Assembly: GCA_009760855.2 (NCBI GenBank)
Contig: WPIO01000087.1
Coordinates: 1,314,501-1,378,500 of the forward strand
Length of the DNA: 64,000 bases
Reading direction: 5' to 3'
Origin: Cristatella mucedo
Taxonomy: Eukaryota > Bryozoa > Phylactolaemata > Cristatellidae
Part shown: piece by piece, positions 20,000 through 31,909 of the stretch
Numbering within the stretch: position 1 is the first letter of the stretch
How the letters are laid out: the number at the start of each line of letters is the position of its first letter
Notes under the pieces: generated by a model
The model's input: only the letters and a program-made list of their open reading frames with translations
The model's database searches: none
What the model was told of the DNA's origin: nothing
Translations under genes and position numbers: made by a program

Positions 20000-21250
20000 G
20001 CGCGGCGAAACGAGCGCATTGCGGGCCGCCGCTTCGAGTCCAGCGGATATCGCCGAAAGGGCGAGCCTAGAGCGACCGAAGGAGATAGCCAGCGCCGGCG
20101 ATACGGAATGACGCGCCATAGGCTTGAGAAGTAGTAGCTCGCGCAGAGCGCGCTTGCAGGACGCGAGACAGGCGTCCGGGAGAAGCGGCGGCGGCGTGCT
20201 CTGATCGATCCTCGCGTCTCGGTTCCGGCGATTGCTGCACCTCAAAGCAAAGCGCGGCGGCACACTTTCTCGCCCTCGCGATCGGCTGCGCGGTTTGCTT
20301 TGCCGCTTGTTTTGCATTGCTCGAAGCCCTACGCTGGCGCCTCCCGGAACAGTCCGGCTCGCGCGTCCCAGCTGCGGCCAGCCGCGGCGGCGTGCGTCGC
20401 AGCGAGCGACAAGGCAGTGCGCCTCACGTCCCGTCTCGGGGCTCCGGGCGAGAGCGGGCGAGCGGCGCGGGCGTGGGGGAGGGCGCGGCGGCTGCGGCCG
20501 GCGAGGCTGGCGCGCAGGCGGCGGCGCGGCTCCTGCCGCGCGGACTCTTGAAAGTGTGGGTCGGCGCCGGCTTCTGCGCTCGCGCTGCCGCGTCGAAGCT
20601 ACCGCGAGTCCCGATCCGGTCCGTCGTCGCTCGGCTGCTTCCAGCCGCAAGATGTCGTCTCTCAGATATTCTGTGCACGACAGCGATGACGAAGTCTCAA
20701 ATCCGTCGCCCGGAGCCTGCCGAAACGCACTCGGTCCGACCGCGTCCGCCGCAATGCGAGCGACAGGAGACGGGTCGCCGTGCAGCGCGGCTCAGAAATC
20801 GCCGCTGCCAGGGCGCAGTAGCGCCGTTTCGTCGCGGCATAGCAGCCAGACCTTACGGCATGGTCCGCTGTTTCCACGCCGCCACCCGCCCGACGCTGCA
20901 CGGTGGGGGCGGCGTGCCCTCCGGAGCCTCGTGCTTCCCGGCCGGAGTGGCGAGGCGTGCCCGCAGTGCGGTTCAGTTCTCGAGGAGGGCGATCTCGTTA
21001 CGGTGCTGCAGGCCGAGTACGGTTGTTACTCGGATGCGTTTGCCGGAAAGTGACTTCGCCGCAATGTCTCGATGAGCACGAGTCCATCGCAATTGTACGG
21101 GGCGAAGAGACAACGGCTGCCGGACATTCGAGCGCCGTCTTCTTCAACTGCTGCTGCGTCGTCTCCAGTGTTCAAGGGCTCGTCGCCGCCAGGTCCTCAC
21201 TATGCTGGTCGTGTAGCTAACTGCAAACCATCGCTGCGCTGGGCTCGTTG
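20000..21250. promoter_or_regulatory. CpG-dense block, possible promoter island
   Basis: Very high CpG density and G+C compared with the flanking CT tract and the AT-rich DNA after 21.8 kb. It lies immediately upstream of the most 5' MAM exon and contains a possible divergent first exon. The long open frames on both strands (up to ~310 codons) overlap each other and are expected by chance in such composition. No TATA box was identified. Confidence 0.45.
20652..21053 (+). CDS. Candidate first coding exon, unknown protein
   Basis: The frame starting at ATG in context caagATGTCG reads MSSLRYSVHDSDDEVSNPSP and continues as a Ser-rich, probably disordered N-terminus for 133 codons to a stop at 21051-21053. 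After that stop the same frame stays open for another ~55 codons (GAKRQRLPDIRAPSSSTAAA and on). I recognise no family. The acidic/Ser-rich start looks more protein-like than the overlapping frames, but a chance frame in CpG-rich DNA is quite possible. Confidence 0.25.
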   Translation: MSSLRYSVHDSDDEVSNPSPGACRNALGPTASAAMRATGDGSPCSAAQKSPLPGRSSAVSSRHSSQTLRHGPLFPRRHPPDAARWGRRALRSLVLPGRSGEACPQCGSVLEEGDLVTVLQAEYGCYSDAFAGK

Positions 21251-22329
21251 GTTCGAGACCACCCTGGAGTGCTGGATATGAGTTGCTTCTTTCCTTCTTT
21301 CTTTTGGCTTCGAAGCTGAGCTGTCTCTGAACAAAAACTGATCTCCGCTGTAGCTCGCAGAACCCCTTTTACCAGCGAGTCTCCTGCGGTTGGTTTCAGT
21401 CCCGCCCCGAATTAATCTCTACTATCGCTTCGGATGCCTGCTATTTTTCTGAGTCGTGCGAGGAGCCGCATGTAGAAATCAGTGCACCAGTCGCACGGGC
21501 TACTCACGAGACGAAGTGTGGCTCGCTTACTGAAAGTCGCCGGGAATTGAGTGCAATGTTTCCTTAAATACTTCAGCAACGCATTCACTCTCGCCGGCAC
21601 CGACGCGAGTCGCTTCAAGTCACGCTAAAAGCAAGCCCAATGAAAGAAATCTGGTTATCGCCTTACGACGCTGGGCAAACATCCTACGATCAGAAAGGCA
21701 CGCCTCCGCACGAAAGCCTTTCTGTGGGCTATTCCGAGGGCGAAGCTTAACACTGACTCGTCGCGACGCCATATCGGCTTCGGATGCTAAGATCGAGAAA
21801 ACCAGACCGCCGGAATAAATCCTGACCATCCACAGAATAGAATGCGTCTGTCCTCGGCTAGTTCAGCTCGGCGAAAGCTCGTCAAGATTCTCTACTGAAG
21901 CTCTTAGGGGACTACAACTTAAACTGTGGTCTAAAGCGCGGCCTCCTGATTTCATACCTCTGTAAGACCTTAATCTTAGTTAATTATATTCTCGAGGTCT
22001 GAAGAGGTCGATTATTATTTTATAAACGGGTCACAAAGCAGCTGAGCGGAGGCGCGGCCTCGAGAGAGAGAGGTTCGGGTCCTGCACGTTCTGCGGAAGC
22101 GTACTCGAGAGCTCAATGCAATGGTCTAAAGTCGTCCGTGCGGTGAGTCGGCAGTGAAGAAAAAGCCCGGAAGTTTCAGGCTCTTTTGGGTAGGCAAGAG
22201 TGTTTGGGGTGATATGTTAAAGAGAGTTCATCTGTGCCGCCTGTGGCAACAGTACTCTCCCGCAGCTTGAACTAGATTACGTTCTTGAGAATAAATTGAC
22301 TCAGCTCCGAGTCTGAATTTAATTACGTA

Positions 22330-22430
22330 ATTTATAATAGTAATAATAAGCAATAATAAATAATAATAAGCTTGATAAAGAACACCTCAAGCCTCAAATC
22401 TCTTTCCAGACGCTTTAATTTGCTGATTCT
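22330..22430 (-). mobile_element. L2-like LINE tail only
   Basis: The plus strand shows an AATAAT-rich run, then gcttgataaagaacacctcaa and caaatctctttccagacgct. These correspond to the 3' tail and hairpin of the L2 family on the minus strand. No coding part remains. Confidence 0.7.
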
Positions 22431-23175
22431 AGCCTTCAGACAACACCAAGAATTGGTTTGAGTGTCATATTGCAGACTGAGTCCGAAAATCCCTCTGGGT
22501 GGCGTACGTTCCAACACACGTTAAGGCTCACTCCGCGGCACAACAATGGAGAGCAGTCTGAAGGGACTTCCGGCGGGCATATGCTGGTCAGTTTATATTT
22601 TGCGGCTACCGTCGATCGATCAGAGGCCGCCATATTTTCGAACTGCAGAGCGGGGAGGTTTGAAGGGTGATTCAGGAATGGCTCACTAAGTAAAGGGTTG
22701 CCCACTGACCTGTTGAGGTCATGGGGTTTCGAAAATCACCTGGGTGGGCGATGTATCTGCCCACTGCAGCTTGATGATGATAGCCGTCAGGGCTCTTCTG
22801 TGCCTTATACAAAAGTGTGCTTAATCAGCTGGTATTTTTTGTTTTCATATTATCGAGCGCGAACTGGGCAGCATTTACTGTATTTTTAAATCAGCGTAAA
22901 ACCTCTGGAAGCGATTTCTCTCCGAATCGCCGGGTAATAGCACTCGGGAGTTGTAGCGGAGTAAACTCAACTCGTACTCGGTCGCCACGTCGCTAACTGC
23001 ACGCTATGGCGAGGCGTTGCTCCATACAAAACGAAACACCTTCCGATGCGCTGTAAAAGCACCTCTGGCTATCTGTGCAGAAACCACGGGTTGCTGAAGG
23101 TTTCATGCAAATTCCGAGCCTGTAGCCACCGCTGCTAATCCACATTACCAACCAACCCTATTATTTCCTGGGCCG

Positions 23176-23340
23176 CGGATAGCCAGGTGGTAAGGAGCTC
23201 TCTTTGCAGACCGGGTCGTGGGTTAGAATCCCGCGTCAGCTGGGCGTTACTATATAGCCGACTGTTAGCTGTTGCGAGAAGGCGATATCAAGACAAGGGC
23301 CTTCCTGCCGTTATGCCAAACGAAGCTGTTTAATCCAACT
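23176..23340 (+). mobile_element. tRNA-derived SINE copy
   Basis: The head resembles a tRNA gene: A-box-like gatagccaggtggtaagg and B-box-like gggttagaatccc. The body ends in cttcctgccgttatg and gaagctgtttaatcca, which corresponds to the tail of the better copy at 56650-56845. Old and diverged. Confidence 0.55.
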
Positions 23341-26300
23341 ACAAAAAGCTACCTTTTAGTTACCTTGAGCGCACATTACATACTTCCCTTACTAATTGAA
23401 GACCACATCAGCGAGTGGACCTCAGGGTAAATCGGCTGCACAGTATGTTGAAGGGAGAGCGCTAGGTCTGCGTCGGTCAGTGTTAATTAATTCAATATTA
23501 ATGGTCAAGTCATTTGTAGTTCCAAGCCTAATTCAAGTCGTTGCTTGGGCCCTGAAGAGACAACCAACCTCATTGCATTGCGACATAGCGCGGTTTGACG
23601 TAAGAGCTCTCCAGCGGGCGGCCCAAGGCATCTTGGCACTTCCAGCAGGTCAGCCGCTTGAGCGGGCAGGGCAGAGCCTCAAAGACCGCGCGCCGGCTGA
23701 CTCGGCACCTGCCTTTCTCGCTCCGGGTGCCCAGATGGAGTGCTGCGAACTGGGCGCGATGAAGCAGCCGCCGCTCAAGTGGTGCGCTGGAGTAGGATGG
23801 GCGGCAGCGATTGGCTGATCGAACTCAGCCTCGTTTTATGAAAAGTGAAGGGAAAGCGCGGCGGCCATCGCTCCACCTGCTTCGCAAGTATCAAAAATTG
23901 CTGCTGACGACCCTCGATCCGGCAAAATGTGAGCTAAATCCAGCAGATTATGATAGACATCGTACTGGTTCGTTGGCATTTCCCTAAATTACCAGAAGGC
24001 TGAAGCAGCGATTGTGGGATGAAATCTACACGGCCGATGCCGCGCAATCCGCAGAGATACTGGCAAAGTTGTGTTTCCGGGGTTGGCGTTGGAATTTGAG
24101 CTGATTTGAGTTCAGAGCCCACAGTGCCCGTGAATCGACACACGTCATAAGCCTTCATTGAACGCCACCATAACCCTCAAAACAGACATATTTTCCATTA
24201 TGGATTCGGATTTTTTAAGATAATACGATTTCTCGCCTTCGCCGCCGCGTTCCTACTGGTGTCGGCTTTACTACGTGGCACGCTGCACCTACAAGTTAGT
24301 TAGCGGCACCTGGGGTTTGGGCGATCCTCGAAGCATTCGATAGCGCCTTGGCGTGGCGCCAAGATTGCGAGGCTATATGTTTTGTCAATGGGTTTTTGAT
24401 TCGATCCGGATAGGGCCGCGTTTAACCACGCCTTGCGACACGAGGTGTAATACCGGGAACGCCAAGTCTGAGGCTGAGCTTCCTGGCCAAAATGGCGACT
24501 GCACGGCGAGAATGAATCTCGGAAAACGATTGCTTCAGAGTTGAACTATTACATGCACATCTTACTTCCGGGTCTGCTCCGCAACAGGGTGCTGCGTCTT
24601 CCGGTCACACTCAGAGCGTTTCAGCGGGCAAGTAGTAGCTACTGCTGAAAATCTCTGGGGTCGCTTCGATTCAACAAGGGTTGCTGATCTTTCTTTACCT
24701 AATCGGCGACCCTGACGAGCTCAACATTCGAAATTCAGACTATCGATTCGTATTCCGGCACAATGAAGAATCACGCTTACGATAACTTACCGCGCTCCTA
24801 CTACGGTTTGGCCCTGCGGTAAAGGTGCTTACCCTCTAAAGTCAGGTGAATGTATTTCAATGGAATGGTTCGAAACTCGAGCCATTAGCATGCAGCGCCT
24901 AAATGAAGACTAAGTTTTCTTGGAACCTACAAAAAGTTAGCAAAGTATTGTGCTTATCTTTATATCTAGCCATTATGCGTCGTCCGGGCTCTTTCCGTCG
25001 ACGAAGACGATCCATCTTGTTCTCTTACGATCTCGCGCATTCCAAAGCCACGCCAGCTCATGTCAAGATCAGTGCTCGCTTGGCTGATAAAATCACCTCC
25101 GGCAGGGTGCGCTCAAACTCGCGGCACTGTGAAGCCCCACGCTGGCTCCGATCACTGACTCTCGCGGATCGATTGAAGTGGTTCCAGCAGGCAATTCACC
25201 TCTGGAAACGCGGGAAACTGCCGCCGCTTCTTACAGCCAACCATTCGAAGATGCGTAGAAAAGCAGCGACGGAGGCGCCGCGTCAAGCGCGCCCACACAC
25301 GGCCTTTCCGGAGTCGCAGGCGCGCTGTTCGCCCCCGCCGCCCGCGTGCTCGCTACCAGCAAGCTCGCGCCGGTTCTCGCGCTGGATGCGCTCGGCTCAC
25401 GCTAATGCTGCCAGCGAGCAGGTGAGAGACGCGCGCCATTCCGCGCCTCGCCTGTCGGCGCCGATCGACCCCGCCGCCGACTCTGAGGTCCCGGACGTGA
25501 CGACCGCGTCAGAGCGCTGGTTTCGCTATCTGAATCGTGCGGCAAATCAGTCGGCGTGCGGCCGAAGCGGGGCGGGGTGGGCGTTCCGGCAAGCCGCGGT
25601 CTATGGGCGACTAAGGTCGTCTGGCGAGCCCACTCCGGATCGTTCAGTGGCGCCCCTCGGTAATCGAGGAATTGAGAGTCATCGTAACTCAGCCCGACGG
25701 AAGGAAGGCAAAGTCGTCGCGCAGGAGTGCGACGAGGCTTTAGCAGTGCCGCTCTGCTCGGCCTGAAGCAGCTCCCCAGTTCCGCGGTTGATGCGCCATA
25801 ATTTCAGTAGTTAAACTCTTCGCCGTTTCCGCAATCGTCAGCTACCGCAGTGAGCTCGTGAAGGACGTCGTCCTCTGTGAGGTAACTGGGTTTAGGTTTT
25901 TACGGCCGGCCGCGATCACTTTGAAGCGCTGCGCAGAATCTTTTCCGATTTCGCTCGGCTTCGCGCAAGCGACGATCTTGTCATCAAATTAAAAAATTAT
26001 TATTCTGCGCTACACTTCAGGAGAACTCGATCTGTCTCCGAGGGGTTTCACGGCCACTTTTTCTACGCTCCCGCGATACAATAATAAAATTCGCCTCCGA
26101 TCTCGGTTGGGAGGCGGACACCTTAACTACCTAAATTGAAATGGCGCTTAGCAGGTCAAGTTACCACCCCGTTGCGAACTCTGCTGCGCGAGCTCCGCCC
26201 TTCCCTACTGGCACTTGTCGTCGACGCGCGGCGGACAGCAAGCTGAATCGCCGAAGATCGCCTCGCTGGCGACCAGATTGCGGACCGCTCTCTTGCTCGC

Positions 26301-28067
26301 GCGGCGCGCTGCGGCGCGAACGCCTCGCCCAGCGCGCAGGCGACCAGTTCAAGTCAAGGGCTCGGCACCGCCAACGCCGGAGTAACGCAGCCTTCGCCGG
26401 TTGGCTGGCACGGCGTCCACAGCAGCAGCGCGTCCGCAGCGACGGCCCTCAGGTGTAAGCAAGTTGCAGGGCGAGCCCCGCCCGGCGCGCACTAAGGGGC
26501 GATACGAGAGCCAGCGCTGCCGCTGATAAGTACGGCATTCCGCAGCGCATTCCTCCGCGAGCAGGCTCACTGCTGAGGGCTCGCGCAGCCGCAGCACATG
26601 GGGCGGCAACAGAGCCGGCTCTCCGTCGCTCGGTTGAGCGCGCGCGCCTGCCGAAAAAGACGCAAGAGAAAAGATTCATCGCTCGCGCGACGGCGTCTCG
26701 CTCTCGCGCGTCTCGGTTCCGGGCTTTCGTCCAGCTGCACACGCTTCTTCCGCTGACGCCTGAGGTGACGGCAACGCTGCCCAGCAGCCCGGCGCAACGC
26801 CGCCGCTGGTGGCATCATTTCCGGAAGTCTCGCCATGAACCCGCTTTGGCGAGCGCGTCCGGCTGCTTACGGTGGTGAGGGCACGGCCCCTATCGCCGCT
26901 ACGCTTCAACGACCGAGAAGGCGGGCGAGGCGGAAAAACTTTTGTGGCAGCTCAGGTCGCGTGACCGTTCCGGATCACACCTCTAACCCTGCGGATATAA
27001 ATATCCATGGCTCTGGTTCGCAGCGGAGCTTCTATCCGACCGCGACAAACAGACGTACCAGCAGCCAGCGGGTTCCGATTTTTCGACTCCTCTGCGAATA
27101 TCTGCACAGCTGATAGGTGCTGCTTGCAGCGGGCAAAGCGCTCGCTCGCGCATGGCGGCGCCTGCTGCTGCCGATGTGCCAGCTGGCTCCTTCAGTGTTG
27201 CCGGCCAGCTGTTTTACCCAGACGCCCTCTCCCTCCTCTCCCTCTCTCTCTCCTCTCTCTCAGCTTCCGCTTCCAACGAGTAAGGCGCCGCTCTTTGAAC
27301 TGACGTCACGCTTTGAATGACTCGCTGCGCATGGTCGAGGGCAGTGGCCTGTCTCGGACGGTTTGCAGATCGGTGTTGCAGGGTAACACTTTTCGCCGTC
27401 CGCTAGCCGATCCGGTGGCGTAGCGTCGAAGTTGAATACAAGAAGCTTAATGCGGGTAGGGTCTGACGCTTACCGCTGCTTATTACCATTTTGCCGACCG
27501 TCACGTCGGAGTGCTCACGCCGCGACGTCGTGAGGAAAGTCTCGGACCGGGAGCAACGGCGTCGCGATGAGTTTGCCACTTCATCCAGTTCAATTCAACG
27601 AATCGGCCTGGCACATTGACCTGGCGGCGATAATGGGGTTTACGTAAGGTGAGAAATCAAGCTGCAACTGACGTCCTGGGCGCGGCCGTATTATCCTCCA
27701 CCATCAGCACTTCGGCGAGGGGCAGACAGAGACGGTCTACGGGGAGTGTCGCCGCCCACCATTTTACTGACTATATACCGCGCCACGCGTATGCGTGTTC
27801 GTGCTCGCAAGGGTGTGTAATTGCGCTTTTCAGTCGGAGCTGCAGGCGGTGCATTACGTTTTCCTCCCTTGATGGGCACAGGTCAGATTCAAGGTGGTGC
27901 GAAGTAACGGCGGCGACCGATGCTGGTGGCGCTGAGAGCGCTGGCAAGCCAGTCGCTCACGTCGCGGGCGAGGTCCGCGTATCCTACATTCAAGCGACCC
28001 GTTTGCCCGATGGTTCTCACCCGTCGGAAGGTCTGATCGTGGGATCAGAGCGTGGCATATCGCGAAT

Positions 28068-28655
28068 ATTAATAATAATAATGCACTTGATAAAAGCACT
28101 CTCCAAACTCAATCTCTTTTCTGGGCGCTTTGCATATACTGCAAGGAAATACGATTGAATGGTGATAATAATGATAATGATAATATGAATAACAGGGTTG
28201 ATTTGACATGCTGGAATTCAGCATGTTACAGAAATTGTGAAGACCAGTGGCAGCTTGCATCTGCAGTGTCAACTTTTACACTTACACGAATGACGAATGC
28301 ATTTTCAGTAACATTAGCCCATGGTTAGAAGGTTCTTAGTTCTTTTTAAATGTGCTCAAAGTCAGGATGTTTCTGAAAACAGTCGATGTTTTCAGGCTTT
28401 AAGGCATACACTTCGAAATAAATCTTACAGACCCTATCAAGGTTGAGGTTTGCAAAATTTATTGAAGAAAAAATAAATTGCCGGATTCCGAAAGGGTGGG
28501 TGAACAAGATTAAAAGCTACAGCCTGCTGGGGGAGTAGGAGGTATGATGGGAAGCTGAGCCAAAGAAGATGAGGGACCTAAAGAGAAGTGGGACCATAAC
28601 CTTAGGAAGTTGATCCGTTGCTTATTGGTGTAGGTGCAGTCAAGAAGCAGAAGTG
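28068..28655 (-). mobile_element. Decayed L2-like LINE copy
   Basis: It begins at the plus-strand left end with aataataataatgcacttgat and the hairpin region, then runs through recognisable landmarks of the 853-1870 copy ('agtggcagc', 'ttctttttaaatgtg', 'gatccgttgc') to about 28655. No open frame of length remains. Confidence 0.75.
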
Positions 28656-29199
28656 GAGTCATGATCAACTAGCTCATTCAAGCATTTACAAAGAAGTTGT
28701 AAGAAATGCATCTGTTACTGATGGCCTTTGGTGGATTCATAGTTCTATAACTATTAATTTATGCGTTAACACTGCCTGGCATGCCATCTCCACAACCTGT
28801 CAATGCTTGAGTTGTAAATTTGAGCACCCTACTTTATATATAAATTTACAGTCTTTACACTTCCTGGCAAGGTAATTACTAAGTATTAATTTCTCACAGG
28901 GGGTGATATACAAGCCATTAATTATTATTCAGTCTCATATTCTCCGTCAGCTCTGGCTCCCGGCCTGGGCTGGGCAACTATGTGCGGTTGGTGCTGCTGA
29001 TGGATTACAACTTTAGCACGGGGAAAAATTCATAAGGTTACGACTTTGTGAAATTAACGTCACCGTTAGTAGCTCACCTTGCGAGAGGCGTAAGAGGGTG
29101 AGTCAATAATTTAGATGAAGCGTCAGGGCAGCTACACGTGGCATAGAAGCTAAATCTACTCTGTAGTAGAAATGGAATCCTTCGCAGCTACTGCTTGCT

Positions 29200-29575
29200 C
29201 GATCTACAAAGGCAGCTTTCGGTAGATCGGAGATCCTCACAAGAGCAACTTTCATTAAAATCAGGAATCCTGCCGGGAGGCTTTTTCGGTGATCAAAATC
29301 CTGCAAAGCAGCTTTCGGTAAGATCAGGAATCCTGCAAAAGCAGCTTTCGGTAGATCGGGAATCCTGCAAGAGCAGCTTCCGGTGAATCAGATCACACAA
29401 AGAACGCTTTCAGGTAGATCCAGAATCCTCGAGCGGCTTTCAGTGGAATCCATAAAGGCAGCTTGGTAGATCAGAATCCTACGCAGAGCAGCTTTCAGTG
29501 AGTCGGAATCCTGCAAGAACGCTTTCGGTAGATCTGAAATTCTCCACAAAGAACAGCTTTCAGTAAGATCAAGGT
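29200..29575. repeat. Minisatellite, ~31-bp unit, about 12 copies
   Basis: Units start with CAGCTTTCGGTAGATC or variants and continue AGGAATCCTGCAAA. Starts are near 29213, 29246, 29279, 29309, 29342, 29374, 29406, 29434, 29459, 29489, 29519 and 29553, so unit length varies from 25 to 35. The plus frame reads QLSVDR/QLSVRSGIL for part of the array, but variable unit length breaks it, so coding is unlikely. Confidence 0.85.
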
Positions 29576-29579
29576 TTTT

Positions 29580-31155
29580 GCGCTATGAGCACCACTTCTT
29601 CTCACGTCTGAGCATCAAACTCTGAGTCGAATCTCAGGCTCCTGCAGTTCACCAGTATGCCCTCGCCGAATTGGCGCCACTGATACTGGCACAATCAATT
29701 GCTTCAAGATCTCGATGCCAAGAACCTATTTGCATCCGATGTTCGAGAGGACGATTCTCAAAGCGTCGAATCAAGTCGGACGTGAATTCCCTAACCCATG
29801 TCCCGTCGATGGTGTCAGGAATTCATGCAACCTCGAAGCGCCGTTTACCGACCAGCTGGACTACTAAGGAGCTCCAAAATTTCAATCATTTCCCGATGGT
29901 GGAACTGCTAAGGTCGAGGCTGAACTTTTTGGGTCGATCATGGGTCGTCGATAAGCGTCGCTCAGCGATGCTCCGTTCAATCAGGGACTTACGCCAAAAC
30001 GCGCGACGGCGAGCCAAGTGGCTCCAGGCTCAAGTGCGAGTTCAAGGGCAAAAGGATTCCGGAAGCTTCAGACTAGCAGCCGAGGTGACGAAACGATCTT
30101 CTTTCGGCGGTGACTGTCACGGTGAGTCATCAGAAGTACCAGTGCTGCAAGAAGTCGTCCATAGCTTCTGAAAATCTCGTATTTCGATCTTTTGCCGAGG
30201 GCTTTACGAAACGAAGCGAGATAAGCGCAGGACGTGAGTCACGCGGCTGGGCGAACGTGGACCTTTCCGACAACGGGCAATGTCAGACAGCGCTTTCTAC
30301 CAAGAAAAATAAAGCCACCGCACCGCCATGATGGAACACCACTCTTACCCAAAAGGGGCGGACATAGGCAAACCACCACCAATGGACGCCACACCGCCGG
30401 GCGCTTGCCCTGTACCAGGAGCTTGTGCTGCTGATGGGCGGGCTCCCAGCGCGGGCGCCAGTGCGTCGACGCGCGTGTTCCTCTCGGTCGGTCGCGTCCA
30501 CTGAAGGCTCTCCAAAAAAGGATAAAGCAGCTCCTCCTTGAAGGCGAAGATCGAAGCCACGGGCAAGAATAGCTCGGAAGGTGAGGAAAGTTAGATTCGC
30601 TGTCTGCACATCCTGCCGAAAAGAGGACGGGAGCAAAATGTGGCCCGTTTAACCGCCAGTCGGATCCCGGTACCGCCGCCGCCAAGAGAGTCCGCGTAGG
30701 CGATCAGTTGACGCTGCTGACGCTACTCATTCACCTCGCTCTTCGGTTTTTGCCATCCCGCCAGCTTTCCCGACCGTTACCTCTTGCGATCGGCTGTTGG
30801 CGGACGACTTTGGTTCCGCAGGAGATGCAGCTCTTCTTTGGGAGTTTCTTACAGGGAAATAGAAAAAAGCCTCCGTCACTTTGTCTGCCTCCGGCGGCGT
30901 GGTGACACCTTTATAACAGTAAACTTGCCGTGCTACCGTGCTGAGCAGCCTCGGCTTTTTCTTATGGTCACTTGGGGTCTAGGGAAGGGTCAGGGAGGAA
31001 AATAAGTAAAAATGAATTGTTTTCAGCACCCCCTAGAGATGGGCGAACAATTTGGCTTAGACGCATGGGCACCCGGCGGCTGGGGAGGGGTGCTAGGGGC
31101 CTGCTTCCAATGCTTTCCAGACTCCAAATGGGCTCAAGCACCAGCCAGAATTTTT
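29580..31155. other. Unassigned DNA
   Basis: Moderately GC-rich. A plus frame of 166 codons (29671-30171) and a minus frame of 148 codons (30239-30685) have no recognisable domain. A minus-strand stretch at 30345-30566 (ASIFAFKEELLYPFLESLQW and on) looks slightly protein-like but has no support. Confidence 0.4.
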
Positions 31156-31159
31156 GTTC

Positions 31160-31905
31160 CCAATAATAAGCAACAATTCAATTGATAAAAAGCGCCCTCA
31201 GAGAGCTCAGAATCTCTTTCCATCTTCCATTCGCTGCAAAAACACAAATCCAGATAATTTGAGTGTTTGTCTATGTGATAAACTACATAGAATAACATTA
31301 GTTGTTAGGGTGAAATACTTTTTTACAGTCAGCATTCAAATTAGTGGTTAAGTGGCACCATCCCACACAGCAGTGTCGTCACATAAGCACGCGAAGGTCG
31401 AATCCCACGGGGACCCGTACTGTCTAATGAGTGCAGATTTTTAAGTTCTAATGCGGTCACGTCAGCGGACATTCTTCACATAGTCATTGAGCAGGTCAGG
31501 CTTTGAACACGAGAACTATTATTTTACACGGTCTCTAAAGTTTGAGGTTTGTACGAGAATTGGTAAACTTCAATTGGATTCCAAAAGCAGGTGGGTGATG
31601 CTTGGCCTGGTGCAGACAAATAAGTCTGGGAGGTGAGCTGCAGCCAAGGAAGCGAAGGACCCTAAATTGAATAACAAAAACATGAGGAAGTCGATCAAGT
31701 CATTGACCTTTGTTAGGTAGCTAGTGCAGGTCGGGGTGAGAAGGAAGTGGTGCGATGTGGCCAATTACGCGCTCGATAATTTCTAGCTGCACAGTTTTGC
31801 ACCAGCCTGCAGCACCTGATTGCCACCGGGAGCCAGTAGCAGTGAGTTACATAAGTCAGAAAGATGGAATGCGGAAATGCATGGACCAACGCGGATGATA
31901 TCCCT
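31160..31905 (-). mobile_element. Decayed L2-like LINE copy
   Basis: The plus strand shows tail remnants 'attgataaaaagcgccctcagag', then landmarks 'gtttgtacgag', 'gatgcttggcctggtg', 'gcacagttttgcaccag' and 'gcatggaccaac', in the same order as the copy at 39962-41083. Heavily mutated. Confidence 0.75.
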
Positions 31906-31909
31906 CTTG

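Larger units (their letters stand above)
21260..28060. other. CpG-rich DNA without a recognisable gene
   Basis: Apart from an L2 tail (22333-22430) and SINE-like pieces (23176-23340, about 24805-24890), I recognise nothing. The longest frame is on the plus strand at 24903-25766 (287 codons, Arg/Ala/Ser-rich), with no domain, signal or repeat. Frames at 26141-26458 and 26349-26909 are of the same random Arg/Ala-rich kind. A TATA-like gcggatataaatat occurs at 26990-27005 without a supported gene. Confidence 0.5.

Noticed and set aside
19706-21075. Overlapping frames of 250-314 codons on both strands
   Set aside because: Several frames overlap fully in a CpG-rich block where stop codons are rare. 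None shows a domain. Only the MAM strands below 19997 and, tentatively, the frame from 20652 were kept.
24903-25766. 287-codon plus-strand frame
   Set aside because: Arg/Ala/Ser composition follows local G+C. No domain, signal peptide or splice support; kept only as a remark.
26990-27010. TATA-like gcggatataaatat near an ATG
   Set aside because: The ATG is only a few bases away and the following frame has no protein-like features.
29200-29575. Regularly spaced repeats that could suggest a CRISPR array
   Set aside because: Units are contiguous and diverged, without unique spacers, in an animal-type genome.
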